This document shows positions 1 through 9,683 of a stretch of 64,000 bases of DNA, piece by piece. Positions within the stretch are counted from its first letter, which is position 1; each line of letters begins with the position of its first letter. Made by a program: the position numbers and the translations under genes. Origin of the DNA: DASQPR01 sp963797605 (GTDB lineage: Bacteria > Actinomycetota > Actinomycetes > Mycobacteriales > Micromonosporaceae); assembly GCA_963797605.1 (NCBI GenBank), contig CAWCPX010000007.1, positions 62,001-126,000 on the forward strand. The letters are read 5' to 3'. The notes under the pieces were generated by a model that made no database searches, was not told the origin of the DNA, and saw only the letters and a list, made by a program, of their open reading frames with translations.

Positions 1-334
1 GCACCGATGCCGCTACCGCGGGCCGCCGGACGCACGTAGAGGTCTTCCAGGTAGATGCCGTGCCGGCCCTCCCAGGTGGAGAAATTCAGGAACCACAGCA
101 TCATGCCGAGGGGTCGCCTCGCCGATCGCATCGTCGCTGGTCGGGGTGCCGTCCGGGTTGCGACGTGGCCGAAGAGCGCCGGGTTGTCGCCGAAAAGAGC
201 GACCTGGAGCTGCTCGCGGTGAGGTGGCACTCTTCCGGCGCCCGCTCGTATTCGGCGAGTTCATGCACCATCGCGACCACGGCCGGCACGTCCTGGGGAC
301 GTACCGGCCGGATCGTGAATTGCGGTTCGCTCAC
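1..334 (-). CDS. GNAT-family N-acetyltransferase, partial and frameshifted
   Basis: The reading frame starts at a GTG whose first four bases overlap the stop of the nickel superoxide dismutase gene (GTGA, 331-334), so the two are translationally coupled. The N-terminus reads SEPQFTIRPVRPQDVPAVV, typical of the first strand and helix of GNAT acetyltransferases. The far end in another frame gives LEDLYVRPAARGSGIG, the acetyl-CoA-binding motif A. The two parts are separated by at least one one-base shift, and the gene runs off the start of the window. It probably transfers an acetyl group to an amine; resemblance to diamine acetyltransferases is suggested by the FLNFSTWEGRHGIYLEDLYV stretch, but the substrate is not known. 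Confidence 0.75.
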
Positions 335-738
335 GCCTGCTTGGTCTCCCAGAAGATCTTGGCGATCTCGTCGATCTTCGCGAGCAGCTTGTCGGCGACG
401 GCCGGGTCGGCCGAGCCCTTCGCACCGGACGCGCCGGCGAGCTTGGTCGCCTCGTTGAAGAGCGTTGTGCAGGTCCGGGTACTTCTCGAAGTGCGGCGGC
501 TTGAAGTAGTCGGTCCACAGCACCCACAGGTGGTGCTTGACCAGCTCGGCGCGCTGCTCCTTGATGATCAGGCCGCGGGTGCGGAAGTCAGGGTCCGTGT
601 TGGCCTGGTACTTCTCGCAGATGCGCCTTGACCGACTCGGCTTCGATCCGGGCCTGCGCCGGGTCGTAGACGCCGCACGGCAGGTCGCAGTGGGCGCTGC
701 ACGATCGTGCGCGGGGTGAACATACGTGGCAGTCGCAT
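331..738 (-). CDS. sodN: nickel superoxide dismutase (frameshifted copy)
   Basis: This encodes a Ni-SOD precursor, which converts superoxide to peroxide and oxygen. After removing three one-base insertions (near 698, 623 and 450) the protein is about 134 residues, the normal length. It has a short propeptide (MRLPRMFTPRTIV), then the nickel hook HCDLPCGVYDPAQ, in which the mature N-terminal His and the two Cys bind nickel. The conserved KYQANTDPDFRTRG, HHLWVLWTDYFKPPHFEKYP and KIFWETKQA blocks follow. The start is ATG at 738 with a GGAGG site nine bases upstream. The maturation protease gene sodX lies divergently at 808, as in most actinomycetes. The shifts are likely sequence errors because both sides of each are perfectly conserved. 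Confidence 0.93.
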
Positions 739-807
739 CGTCACATCCTCCATGAGCTGTTTTGCGATGATCGTTCTCCAGTATCGACCTTACTCTGGCC
801 GCCGGAG

Positions 808-1212
808 GTGAACTCGTTGGCGATACCCCGTTCGTCCGGTTCACGGCCCGACTGCGCCGGCGTGGCTGTTTCCGGTGCTGGTCGGGGCCCGTCGATGGTC
901 CCGACGCTGCGGGCACGGCGACGCGTTGCTGGTGCGCCGCACGGCGGCCGGCCGGCCCGGCGACGTCGTGGTCGCACGGTTCCGGAGCCGGCCCGAACCT
1001 GCTACGTGGTCAAGCGGCGTCGCGCACGCCGGGCCGGCGGCTGGTGGGCGTCTAGGGCGACAACGAATCTCGCGTCACAGACGACTCCCGCGTGCCTACG
1101 GCGCTGGCCGAGGTGCGAGGCACGGGTCGTTGCTGCGGTGGTGGCCGCATCCGGCCCGAGCAGGCTCGTGCTGCGCATGAGAGCGCTCGCGGCGCCCGGG
1201 CCTGGGAGATGA
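808..1212 (+). CDS. sodX: nickel-type superoxide dismutase maturation protease (frameshifted)
   Basis: This is an S26 signal-peptidase-like protein. The segment GPSMVPTL carries the catalytic serine, and VVKR about 50 residues later carries the general-base lysine. Between them another frame supplies GDALLVRRTAAGRPGDVVVA, the beta-strand core of the family. A GDNES-like stretch follows, also in a shifted frame. At least three one-base shifts (about 900, 1000 and 1058) break the frame. The best end is the TGA at 1210-1212, which overlaps the malic enzyme start as ATGA. Its job is inferred from family and position: it trims the Ni-SOD propeptide so that the nickel-binding His becomes N-terminal. 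The exact start is uncertain because the N-terminus is in a damaged stretch. Confidence 0.8.
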   Translation: MNSLAIPRSSGSRPDCAGVAVSGAGRGPSMVPTLRARRRVAGAPHGGRPARRRRGRTVPEPARTCYVVKRRRARRAGGWWASRATTNLASQTTPACLRRWPRCEARVVAAVVAASGPSRLVLRMRALAAPGPGR

Positions 1213-2413
1213 GCATCGCCGCACAGTTTCGACGCCGCCGATCCCGAGTCTTCGTCACTGCACCGCGGCGGCAAGATGGCGTCGCGCGCGACGGTCCCGC
1301 TGGCCAGCCGCGAGGACCTCTCGCTCGCGTACACGCCCGGCGTGGCCGAGGTGTGCGAGGCGATCGCCGCCGACCCGTCCCTGGTGCGACGACTACACCT
1401 GGGTCTCGCACACCGTCGCGGTGGTCACCGACGGCTCGGCCGTGCTCGGCCTGGGCAACATCGGCCCGCGCGCCGCGATGCCGGTGATGGAGGGCAAGGC
1501 GGTGCTGTTCAAGCAGTTCGGCGGCGTCGACGCGGTGCCGATCTGCCTCGACACCCAGGACGTCGAGGAGATCATCGCGACGGTCACCGCGCTCGCGCCC
1601 TCGTTCGGCGGCATCAACCTCGAGGACATCTCCGCGCCCCGCTGCTTCGAGATCGAGCGCCGGCTCGACGAGGCGCTGCCGATCCCGGTCTTCCACGACG
1701 ACCAGCACGGCACCGCGGTCGTCGTGCTCGCCGCGCTGCGCAACGCGGCCCGCTGCTCGGACCGCAAGCTCGGCCGACCTGCGGGTGGTGGTCAGCGGCG
1801 CGGGCGCGGCCGGCGTCGCGGTGACCAGGATGCTGATCGCGGGCGGCGTGACCGCGGCGACGTGATCGTCTGCGACTCCCGCGGCATCATCCACGCCGGC
1901 CGGGGCGACCTCAGCCCGGCGCGAAGGCCGAGCTCGCCGCGATGACCAACGCCGCGCGGCGTGACCGGCGGCGTCGCCGAGGCGCTGCGCGGCGCGGACG
2001 TGCTCGATCGGCGTGTCCGGCGGCAGCGATCGCCGAGGAGGCGGTGGCCGGCATGGCGCCGGGCGGCGATCGTCTTCGCGCTGGCCAACCCGACGCCCGA
2101 GGTGCACCCGGAGGTCGGCCGCGCGGTACGCGCCGTGGTCGCCACCGGCCGCAGCGACTTCCCGAACCAGATCAACAACGTGCTCGCGTTCCCCGGCATC
2201 TTCCGGGGCGCGCTGGACGCGCGGGCGACCCGCATCACCGAGGGCATGAAGGTGGCGGCGGCGGAGGCGATCGCCGGCGTGGTCGCCGACGAGCTGCGTG
2301 CCGACGCGATCGTGCCGAGCGCCGCTCGACCCGCGGGTCGCACCGGCGGTGGCCGCCGCGGTCGCGGCGGCCGGCCCGCCGCGACGGCGTCTGCCGCTGC
2401 AGCGGCAGCCTGA
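1209..2413 (+). CDS. NAD(P)-dependent malic enzyme (frameshifted)
   Basis: The enzyme decarboxylates malate to pyruvate with reduction of NAD(P). Recognisable blocks in order are: the substrate-tyrosine segment LAYTPGVAEVCEAIA; the lysine segment PVMEGKAVLFKQFGGVDA; the metal-binding segment INLEDISAPRCFEIE with PVFHDDQHGTA; a nucleotide-binding stretch VVVSGAGAAGVAV (in a shifted frame); and FALANPTPEV with FPNQINNVLAFPGIFRG near the C-terminus. Length after repair is about 400 residues, as for the short bacterial class. At least six one-base shifts occur (about 1229, 1390, 1775, 1850-2030 and 2330). The ATG at 1209 follows a GGGAG site and overlaps the sodX stop. No nearby gene indicates NAD or NADP preference. 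Confidence 0.92.
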
Positions 2414-2511
2414 CGAAGCGTCCGGCGATCGGCGTGCGCGACCGATAGTTCGCTGATCGGGTCGCCGTGCGGGCGTTCGTCAGGTCCATGCGCAAGCCCG
2501 TCGGCCGGTGT

Positions 2512-2526
2512 TAGCGTGCCGGCATG
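2512..2526 (+). promoter_or_regulatory. leaderless promoter -10 box of the MDR oxidoreductase
   Basis: TAGCGT lies at 2512-2517 and is followed by six bases and the ATG at 2524. This is the TANNNT-N6-start arrangement of a leaderless transcript and recurs at many genes in this window. No ribosome binding site is present. Confidence 0.5.
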
Positions 2527-3504
2527 CGTGCCGCTTACGCCTCGGCGATCAATCCGGACGACCCGCTCGCCGCGCTCGCGGTCGGTGACCTGGCCGAGCC
2601 CGCAGACGCCCGACGACTGGGTGACGGTCGAGGTGCGGGCGAGTTCGCTCAACCACCACGACCTCTGGTCGCTGCGCGGCGTCGGGCTGCCCGCCGACCG
2701 GCTGCCGATGATCCTCGGCTGCGACGCGGCCGGCGTCGACGCCGACGGCAACGAGGTGGTCGTCCACCCGGTCATCGGCGCGACGCCGAGCCGACCCGGC
2801 CGACGAGACCATGGACCCGAAGCGCACGCTGCTCTCCGAGCACTAGCCGGGCACGCTCGCCGAGCGGGTCCGCGGTGCCGCGGCGCAACCTGGTGCCGAA
2901 GCCGGCCGGAACTCTCGTTCGCCGAGGCGGCCTGCCTGCCGACGGCGTGGCTGACCGCGTACCGGATGCTGCGGATCCGCGGGCCGGTCTGCCGGAGGGC
3001 GGCTCGGTGCTGGTGCAGGGCGCCGGCGGCGGGGTCGCCACCGCGGCGGTGCTGCTCGCCGTGGCGCTGGGCGCGACGGGTCTACGCGACCAGCCGCGAC
3101 GCCGGACAAGCGGGAGCGGATCGCGGCGCTCGGCGCGACCGCGCTCGAGCCCGGCGCGCGGCTGCCGGAACGGGTCGACGTGGTGATCGAGACGGTCGGC
3201 GCGGCGACCTTCGAGCACTCGCTGAAGGCGACGAGCCGGGCGGCCGCGATCGTGGTCTGCGGGGCGACCGTCCGGCCACCTGGCCACCGTCGACCTGCGC
3301 CGGGTGTTCTTCCTGCAGCTGGAGATCATCGGCTCCACCATGGGTACGCCGCGACGAGCTGGCCGCGCTCGCGGCCCTGTGCGTGGCCGGGGGATCCGGC
3401 CGATCATCGACTCGGAGCACGCCTTCTCCGACGTCCGTGCCGCGTTCGAACGACTGACGTCCGGCGACGTGTTCGGCAAGGTCGTGCTCGACCACACGCG
3501 GTAA
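2524..3504 (+). CDS. zinc-type MDR alcohol dehydrogenase / quinone oxidoreductase family protein (frameshifted)
   Basis: The product belongs to the medium-chain dehydrogenase/reductase superfamily, about 325 residues after repair. The N-terminal GroES-like part contains VEVRASSLNHHDLWSLRGVG and LPMILGCDAAGVDADGNEVVVHPVIG. The Rossmann part contains SVLVQGAGGGVATAAVLLAVALGA, and later VDVVIETVGAATFEHSLKA and the end block DVRAAFERLTSGDVFGKVVL. NHHDLWSLRG matches the Streptomyces-type class often annotated as zinc-binding dehydrogenases, but I cannot see a complete catalytic or structural zinc cysteine set. At least five one-base shifts occur between 2610 and 3360. The substrate is unknown. It stands alone between malic enzyme and the convergent gene at 3511. 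Confidence 0.85.
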
Positions 3505-3510
3505 ACGGGC

Positions 3511-6354
3511 CTAAACGGCGGTCACCTTGCGGATCCGGTTGAGCGCGAAGTTCCGTTCGTCGTCGCGGAGCCGGCACCACGCGGTGACGAGGTTGCCGTC
3601 GAGTTCCGTCGGTTCGATGATCCGCCTGGTCTGCTGACCGTCCTGACTCGCGTAGTGGATCCAGATCGGGGTCTCGGCATCGATCGCGGCCGCGAGCAGC
3701 TTCTGTTCGGCCGGACTCAACTGCGGCGCGTACTTGTGCACGGTGCGCAGCGTCGCGAGGACGGCCGGCGGGATGGAGACGGGAGTCGCGGACCCCGCCG
3801 TGTCGACGGTCGGCTCGCCGGACTCGATCGTGCGTCGTGGCGGTGGCGGTGGCGGCTCCGCCGATGGCACGCCGAGATGTTGGGCGATGTCGAGCTTCGC
3901 CGCCTCCTCGTTGGCCCGGTCGACCTCGCCGGCCAGGATCTGCGTCACGACCGCCGCCATGTCGAGGGTCGCCGTGGCGCTAGCCGAGTTGCGGGTCTGA
4001 CCTGGCACCCGGGTGCCGGTCCACGCTCCGTCCGCGTCGTACTCGTCCTCGTCGTAGTCGTCTACCTCATGCTTCTCGTATTCGTCGTACTCGTATCCGT
4101 CTTCGTCGACCTTGGTGACCGTGTGTCTCCGGGCCGGGACCCGGCGCTCGCCGGTCCGTCGGCTGGCCGGCCGCTCGATCATCGTGGCGCCGGTGTCGTC
4201 TTCGCCGACCGGTGCGTAACCGGCGGCTCGCAACGACGCCAGCGTCTTCTCCATCGGGACCGCGCTCGCCAGCACACCGGGCGCCAGCAACGTGAGGCCC
4301 AGCGACGTCAGTGACTTCGCGGCGGCGATCTCGGCGAGCAGCGCGTGATCGTCGGCCCGCAGCACGCAGGCGACCGTGCGCACCCGCAACGCGCCGTGAC
4401 GCCGGGCGACGTCGGCCACCAGGTATTCCAGTGGTTGCGGGAGCTTTCCGCCGGCCGCGATGCCCTGCAGCTCACGCAGAACCGTGTCCGGCGTCGCGCC
4501 ACCGTCGAGGGCGCGGCGCACCGACGCCGGCGAGATCCGCCACGTTGTCGCGGAGCCGCGGGACTCGCGGTCGCCCACGGTGTCGAGCAGAGTCGACACC
4601 GACGACGACGGGCTGCCCGGCACGACGACGGTCAGATCGGCCTGGAAGATCGCCTCGGCGCTCGGCGGGTGCACGAACGTGGCCGCGACCTCGGCCAGCT
4701 CGCCTGTGGTGCCGGCCTTCCCTTCGGCGAGCAGCGCGCGGCCGAGAGAGCTGAGCGTGTCCCGGCCGACGATGCCGAGCAGCCGGGCTTCGGCCCACGT
4801 CGGGTCGACGGCGTTCGCGGCGTCGGCGAGCGCCCCGGCCACGATCGGGCGGCGCCAGCGGACGATCGCCTGCAGATCGGAGATCGTCGCGAACCCGGTG
4901 CCGGGCGGCCATTCGGTCGCGGCCAGCAGCACGTCGGTCCGCAGGTGGGCTCCGACCGACCCGTACGCCGGAGACCCGTAGGCGGCCGACCCGGACGGTT
5001 CGAAGCCCGCCGGCCGGAAACTCGCCGAACCGGGACCGGCTGGTTCGTAGCCACCCCGGCGAAAGCCGCCCGGTCCGACCCGCCGGGGCCGGTAGACCGA
5101 GCCGAAACCGATGGTGATCAACGCCGGACGCGTCGGCTGCCCCTGCACCAGCGGGATCGTCGGCAGCGCCAGCCACGTGTGGAGCAGCGCGACGAGCCGA
5201 TCGCCCGGCGCCTGGGCCCGCCACTGGTCGAAGGCCGGCGTCGGCATCATCACGCCGCCCTCGGCTCCGAGCAGGTCGGCGGCGTGCGCCAGCTCGATCC
5301 ACAGCCGCACTTCGCCGCCCTCGGCCCCCGCACTCTCCGGAAGGCCGGCGGCTTTCGCGAGGCGTCGCAGTTCGCGTACGCCCACACCGCCTGATTTCAG
5401 CAGTGCGGCCGGCGTGTGCCCACACGCCTCGACGAGCGCGGCCACGTGCTCGATCGCGGAATTGCTCGCGGCAGCGGCGTCTTGGTCGGCCTCCGCCTGC
5501 GGCACCGGCACGGCCGCGACCAGCGTGACGCCGCTCGACGCGCCGCCGGTCGCGAGTCCTGTCGTGCCTGGCGCGGTCACCTCGGGCTTCGGCGACAGCG
5601 TCGGATGCCAGTCGTCGCCACGGATCGCCAACCCGACCTCGCGTGGCACGATCACCGACTGCCAATCGCCCAGCACAAGCCCATTGAGCAGCAGGTACGC
5701 GGTTGCCGGATCGAGCCGCCCGGGGTGGGCGTAGGTCGTCTGGTACTGCAGGACCGGATGCGACCACGCGCCGACCGTCAGCAACTCACGCTGCTCGTCG
5801 GGGGCCGCGTTCCACAGTCTGCGCACCGCGGCGCCGTCCGCGTAAAAGGCTTGGAGGTCCGCGAGGATGTCGACTTTCCGTGATCGCATCGGCAGGCCCA
5901 GCGCGTCGGCCCGGGCGCGCAGGTCGTCGACGGTGCGTGGGCTCAGCAACTCGGCCACCGGTGGACCGAGCCGCAGCGGCTGCGGCATCAGCGACCGCAA
6001 CGAACCGGGCACGTGCAGCCGGCCCTCGAACTCCCAGACGACCGCCCAATCCATACACACGTGCAGTGCCGCGTCGAGATGCACATCATCGGCAGACAGA
6101 TGCAGCCTCGCCGCCAGGTCTTCGCGGGTCATGCCGTCGTCTTCGAAGACCAGCAGCGTCGACAGCACCTCGACGCACGGCTGTGGCAGGTCATAAAGCA
6201 CGCTGCGCAGACTGGTCGGATAGTGCAACCGGTCGGCGACATCGCCGAGGTCACGGGGGCGGAACGGGCCGAGGACGTCGGGGCGCCTGGTCAGGATGTC
6301 CACGAGTTGCTGTTCGGTTCGGGAGGCAAGCCACTGGCGGAGCGTCGACGTCAC
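3511..6354 (-). CDS. helicase-associated protein with XPB/Ssl2-like N-terminal region and WYL domain
   Basis: A large protein (about 947 residues from the GTG at 6354; an upstream TTG at 6417 would add 21). The N-terminal WLASRTEQQLVDILTRRPDVL and the following winged-helix-like repeats match actinobacterial proteins carrying the XPB/Ssl2 helicase-associated domain. A Gly/Tyr-rich low-complexity linker (GFRRGGYEPAGPGSASFRPA and following) sits near the middle. A strongly acidic Asp/Glu/Tyr tract follows in the last third. The C-terminus (AAIDAETPIWIHYASQDG to NRIRKVTAV) is a WYL-type ligand or nucleic-acid binding domain. In many actinobacteria this family is next to the XPB DNA-repair helicase gene; no such helicase is seen here. 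A DNA-repair or regulatory role is inferred from the family. Its start faces kynA. Confidence 0.82.
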   Translation of the reverse strand: MTSTLRQWLASRTEQQLVDILTRRPDVLGPFRPRDLGDVADRLHYPTSLRSVLYDLPQPCVEVLSTLLVFEDDGMTREDLAARLHLSADDVHLDAALHVCMDWAVVWEFEGRLHVPGSLRSLMPQPLRLGPPVAELLSPRTVDDLRARADALGLPMRSRKVDILADLQAFYADGAAVRRLWNAAPDEQRELLTVGAWSHPVLQYQTTYAHPGRLDPATAYLLLNGLVLGDWQSVIVPREVGLAIRGDDWHPTLSPKPEVTAPGTTGLATGGASSGVTLVAAVPVPQAEADQDAAAASNSAIEHVAALVEACGHTPAALLKSGGVGVRELRRLAKAAGLPESAGAEGGEVRLWIELAHAADLLGAEGGVMMPTPAFDQWRAQAPGDRLVALLHTWLALPTIPLVQGQPTRPALITIGFGSVYRPRRVGPGGFRRGGYEPAGPGSASFRPAGFEPSGSAAYGSPAYGSVGAHLRTDVLLAATEWPPGTGFATISDLQAIVRWRRPIVAGALADAANAVDPTWAEARLLGIVGRDTLSSLGRALLAEGKAGTTGELAEVAATFVHPPSAEAIFQADLTVVVPGSPSSSVSTLLDTVGDRESRGSATTWRISPASVRRALDGGATPDTVLRELQGIAAGGKLPQPLEYLVADVARRHGALRVRTVACVLRADDHALLAEIAAAKSLTSLGLTLLAPGVLASAVPMEKTLASLRAAGYAPVGEDDTGATMIERPASRRTGERRVPARRHTVTKVDEDGYEYDEYEKHEVDDYDEDEYDADGAWTGTRVPGQTRNSASATATLDMAAVVTQILAGEVDRANEEAAKLDIAQHLGVPSAEPPPPPPRRTIESGEPTVDTAGSATPVSIPPAVLATLRTVHKYAPQLSPAEQKLLAAAIDAETPIWIHYASQDGQQTRRIIEPTELDGNLVTAWCRLRDDERNFALNRIRKVTAV

Positions 6355-6425
6355 GCTAGCCAAATCTTCCGTACCGCCACTGGCACCGTCAACTACCCCC
6401 ACGCGGCCTGTGGACAACCGCGCGT

Positions 6426-6440
6426 TAGCGTAGCGACGTG
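6426..6440 (+). promoter_or_regulatory. leaderless promoter -10 box of kynA
   Basis: TAGCGT at 6426-6431 is followed by six bases and the GTG start at 6438, with no Shine-Dalgarno sequence. This supports the GTG as both the transcription and the translation start. Confidence 0.5.
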
Positions 6441-7247
6441 GAAAACGCTGGTGGGAAGACTTTCGAAGGCCCGCATTTCGGTGAACAGGGTGGCCTGCTG
6501 ACGTACGGCAGCTATCTCCATCTTTCGGACCTTCTGGACCAGCAGGTCCCCGAGTCGAACCCGCCGGCTCACGACGAGTTGCTCTTCATCACGATCCACC
6601 AGGTCTACGAACTGTGGTTCAAGCTGCTGCTCGCTGAGTTGACCGACGCGCGCGATCGGATGTTGCAGGGCGAGACCTACCTCCCACGGGTACGGCTGGA
6701 GCGCTGCCTGTCCATCGAACGCCTGCTCATCAGCCAGGTCGACGTGATCGACACGATGACGCCGCAAGACTTCCTCGCGTTCCGGACGAAGCTCGCTCCG
6801 GCGTCCGGCTTCCAGTCGGCGCAGTTCCGGGAGATCGAGTTCATTTCCGGCCTCAAGGACCCGGGCTATCTCAGCCGGTTCCGCGGCCTCACCGACGAGG
6901 AGCGGGGCCAGCTGAAGCTCCGTCTCGACGAGCCGTCGCTCTGGGACGGCTATCTCGCGGCGCTGCGGCTCGCCGGTTTCTCCGTGGAGACGCCGGAGGA
7001 GCGGGTCGTCGCGTTGCGTACGGTGGCTCACGACCGGGCGGCGTACGGCCCGCTGTGGGACCTCGCGGAGGCCCTGATCGACCACGATCAGGCATGGTCG
7101 CTGTGGCGCGCCCGGCATGTGCTGATGGCCGAGCGCCAGATCGGCACGAAGCCCGGCACCGGTGGATCCGCGGGTGGCGCGTACCTGCGGTCGCGTATCG
7201 AACTGCGTTTCTACCCCGAGTTGTGGGAGTTGCGCAGTCAGCTCTGA
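6438..7247 (+). CDS. kynA: tryptophan 2,3-dioxygenase
   Basis: This haem enzyme opens the indole ring of tryptophan to N-formylkynurenine, the first step of the kynurenine pathway. All signature blocks are present in 269 residues: LTYGSYLHLSDLL near the N-terminus, FITIHQVYELWFKLLLAEL with the substrate-contact His and Arg region, KLAPASGFQSAQFREIE, then WRARHVLMAERQIG with the proximal haem His, and the GTGGSAGGAYL loop before FYPELWELR. The length is normal. The start is a leaderless GTG. No kynureninase or formamidase gene is seen nearby, so the enzyme may serve tryptophan catabolism or feed a distant secondary-metabolite pathway. Confidence 0.96.
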   Translation: MENAGGKTFEGPHFGEQGGLLTYGSYLHLSDLLDQQVPESNPPAHDELLFITIHQVYELWFKLLLAELTDARDRMLQGETYLPRVRLERCLSIERLLISQVDVIDTMTPQDFLAFRTKLAPASGFQSAQFREIEFISGLKDPGYLSRFRGLTDEERGQLKLRLDEPSLWDGYLAALRLAGFSVETPEERVVALRTVAHDRAAYGPLWDLAEALIDHDQAWSLWRARHVLMAERQIGTKPGTGGSAGGAYLRSRIELRFYPELWELRSQL

Positions 7248-7266
7248 TCGGTTAGCCGTGCCCGTG

Positions 7267-7824
7267 TCAGCCGATGCGGAGCGGCCCGACCGGCACGGCA
7301 CCGTCGGAGATCCACTTCTCGACGCTCTCGGCGTAGATCGGGACGAGTTCCGCCTCGGCGCGATGATCGGCGATGAGCTTCGTCGCCTCGTCGACCGTGC
7401 GCCCCCGCAGTCGCATGACCGCGTACGCCATCATCGTCGACCGGCGCCGCCCCTGCTGGCAGTGCATGAGTACGCCCGCCGTCGGATTCTCGCCGAGTGT
7501 CCGCGCTGCGAAGACCGCCGCGGCCGACCACAATTCCGGCGGCTGCCACCGGCCGACGTCCCACATCGGCGCGTGCACGACGTGCGACGGCCCGAAGACG
7601 GCGCGCTCGACCGCGAGATCCTGCGAGATCCAGGTCTGCTCACGGGTACGGCAGTTGACGACGTCCGTCACGCCGAGCGCCGGAAGATAACGCAGGGTGG
7701 CCGCGGTGGGGAGTTTGCCGATCGCGACCCGCTCCTCGCCGAGCCAGCTGAGGTGCACAGTCCGGGCGTTCGGCGCGTAGAGCCGGGTGCTGAGTGCGAA
7801 GAATCGTTCCCGAATGCCAGTCAT
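7267..7824 (-). CDS. tyrosine/dual-specificity phosphatase-like protein
   Basis: The protein contains MHCQQGRRRSTMMAYAVM, the HCx5R(S/T) phosphate-binding loop of cysteine-dependent protein phosphatases, with the catalytic Cys and Arg both present. Upstream, LGVTDVVNCRTREQ and the VVHAPMWDVGRWQPPE segment resemble the loop carrying the general acid in dual-specificity phosphatases. I chose the ATG at 7824 (MTGIRERFF), giving 185 residues; an open frame extends upstream to 7950 without family similarity. It ends 19 bases after the convergent kynA. The substrate could be phosphotyrosine, a phosphoinositide or a sugar phosphate; nothing in the context decides. Confidence 0.8.
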   Translation of the reverse strand: MTGIRERFFALSTRLYAPNARTVHLSWLGEERVAIGKLPTAATLRYLPALGVTDVVNCRTREQTWISQDLAVERAVFGPSHVVHAPMWDVGRWQPPELWSAAAVFAARTLGENPTAGVLMHCQQGRRRSTMMAYAVMRLRGRTVDEATKLIADHRAEAELVPIYAESVEKWISDGAVPVGPLRIG

Positions 7825-7992
7825 GTCGTCCCCGCTGGCACAGCGCGCCGTGCCTGTCGTCGTGATGCCGATCCCCATGGGCCACGCTGCGTTCCTATAC
7901 CCGCATCGTAGAGGCGTCATACCCCCTTGGAGACGGCATACGCTGCGCACGCGCGAGAACGTGCCGGGTGTTGATCTTGTGCTTGGGTTGGT

Positions 7993-9600
7993 CTATGTCT
8001 TCGTGTGGTAGCGGTTGCGTTGTGGTCGTTGGTCCGGGTCCACGTACGGCGGTGGTTTGAAGGAGAACTGTCCGTCGGTGTCGCGGATGATCTCCCACCC
8101 GCCCGGCAGGTGCACGGTGTGATGGTGGTGCGAGCAGAGCAGGAGTCCGTCGGCGGCGCAGGTCGTTCCGCCTGTGTGCCACGGCTTCCAGATGGTGGAC
8201 TTGGCACCAGGTGGGTGGCCGGTCGCAGCCGGGGAAGGCGCAGCCGCCGTCCCGCAGGATGATCGCCCGGCGGACGGCTCCGGTGTAGAGGCGTCGTTGC
8301 CTGCCGAGGTCGAGGACTTCGCCCCGGTTGCCCAGGACCGCGGGCAGGATCAGGGCGTCGCAGGCCAGCCGCCGCACCGTGGTGGGTGAGAGTTGGCCGC
8401 CGATGTCCAAGGTTCCGGCTGAGAGTTCCTTGGTCAGGACGTCGTATTTGACGGTCACGTTCAGTTGCGGGCGTTGGCCGCCGTTGTCCGGCAACGTATC
8501 TGCTTGCAGGGCCAGCCGGCACACGTCGATCAGGGCGTCGGCGCGGCGTTGTTCGGGCAGCCGCTGGTCGCGTTCGCCGGCTGTGCCGGCGGGGATCGGT
8601 TTGGCCAGCGGGTCGATGGCGGACTTCAGGATGGTGGCGCTCTCGGTGTCGAGGTGACCCCAGATGCTGTGGGAGCCGTTGCCGTTGTCGCGGATCGAGA
8701 ACGCGCGTTTGCGGCGGGCGGCGGCTTCTTCGCGGTTGAGTTTGGCTTCGAGGGCTTCGTCGGCGATTTCGGGGGCGATGTAGTCCAGGATCTTCTCGCC
8801 CTGGTGGCGTAGCAGGGTGGGTTCGTAGACCGCGGCGAGTTTGATCAGTTCGGCTTCGCAGGTGTCGACGAGTTTCGGGTCGAGGTCATGCGGCAGGTTT
8901 TTCATGATGGCCCCGATGACTATCGCCTGTTCCGGGTTCACCGCGATCCCCACGACCGGCTTCGCGACGCTCGCCGCGTCACCGTCGTCGGCGGTCATCG
9001 CCCAGACCATCAGCGCCGAGCCAGCGCCGGAGTCGGAATCGGCGCGGTCGCCGCCGGCCCGAGCCAGCCTCCCCGGCGGTCGCCGCCGCGCCCGAGCCAG
9101 CCCCTGTCGCGGTCGTGGCTTCACCCGGCCGGCACCCGTTTCTGTTCTTCGCCCGCGTCGGCCTCTGTCGCGGTTGTCGCTCCGCAGCCGCCTCCGCCGA
9201 CGCCGTTTCAGCCGAACCCGGCATCACGTCGCGCGGCCTCGGAGACCAGGTCGCCCAACGGCCCCGCCAACGCCACCGCCCGCGACCCGGCCGACATCGC
9301 CGCACCCATCGCCTCCCGACGATCGAGCATCGCCCCGAGCTTCACCAACCGATCCGCCGCCGAACCACTGATCCGCAGAAAATCCCGCAGGAAATTCGCG
9401 GTCGAGGTCGACCCGTGCATCCGCGGCCAATCCCGCCCCGCCAACTCATGCGCCAACCTCGCCTGTGCCACCCGGACAGACGTCGCGATGTCCTCGAGCC
9501 CGGCCAACCGGTCGACGATGTCGACACTGCCCAGAGCCCACGGAGATTGATCAAGCACAGCAGCCACAGCCACCGCCGCCTGCCCGATCATCTCGTTCAC
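7993..9600 (-). CDS. DUF222 domain and HNH endonuclease protein (13E12 repeat family, frameshifted)
   Basis: The N-terminal part (MNEMIGQAAVAVAAVLDQSP, then LAHELAGRDWPRMHGSTSTANFLRD in pieces) is the start of the DUF222 domain. The C-terminal part reads CAFPGCDRPPTWCQVHHL and, after a one-base insertion near 8182, a GGTTCAADGLLLCSHHHHTVH stretch. This is the HNH zinc/metal nuclease fold with paired CxxC-type ligands and the catalytic His. A second shift lies near 9200, in an Ala/Gly/Arg-rich linker. Repaired length is about 535 residues and the true stop is at 7993-7995. The family is found in many copies in actinobacterial genomes; its role is poorly known, and a nuclease linked to mobile DNA has been suggested. 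Only one copy is seen here. Confidence 0.85.
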
Positions 9601-9683
9601 AGGTTCATTTTCGCACGCGCGTACGACAACAAAGCATCGAAGTTGATCTCCGCCAAAGAAAAATCTTGAGGACGTTTCGAGCC

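Noticed and set aside
4345..5394. Long plus-strand frame opposite the XPB-associated gene
   Set aside because: High GC leaves few stop codons; the composition is that of an antisense shadow, and the real gene on the other strand has clear domains.
7993..9600. DUF222/HNH gene as an insertion sequence or intein
   Set aside because: No terminal inverted repeats, target duplication or host-gene interruption is visible.
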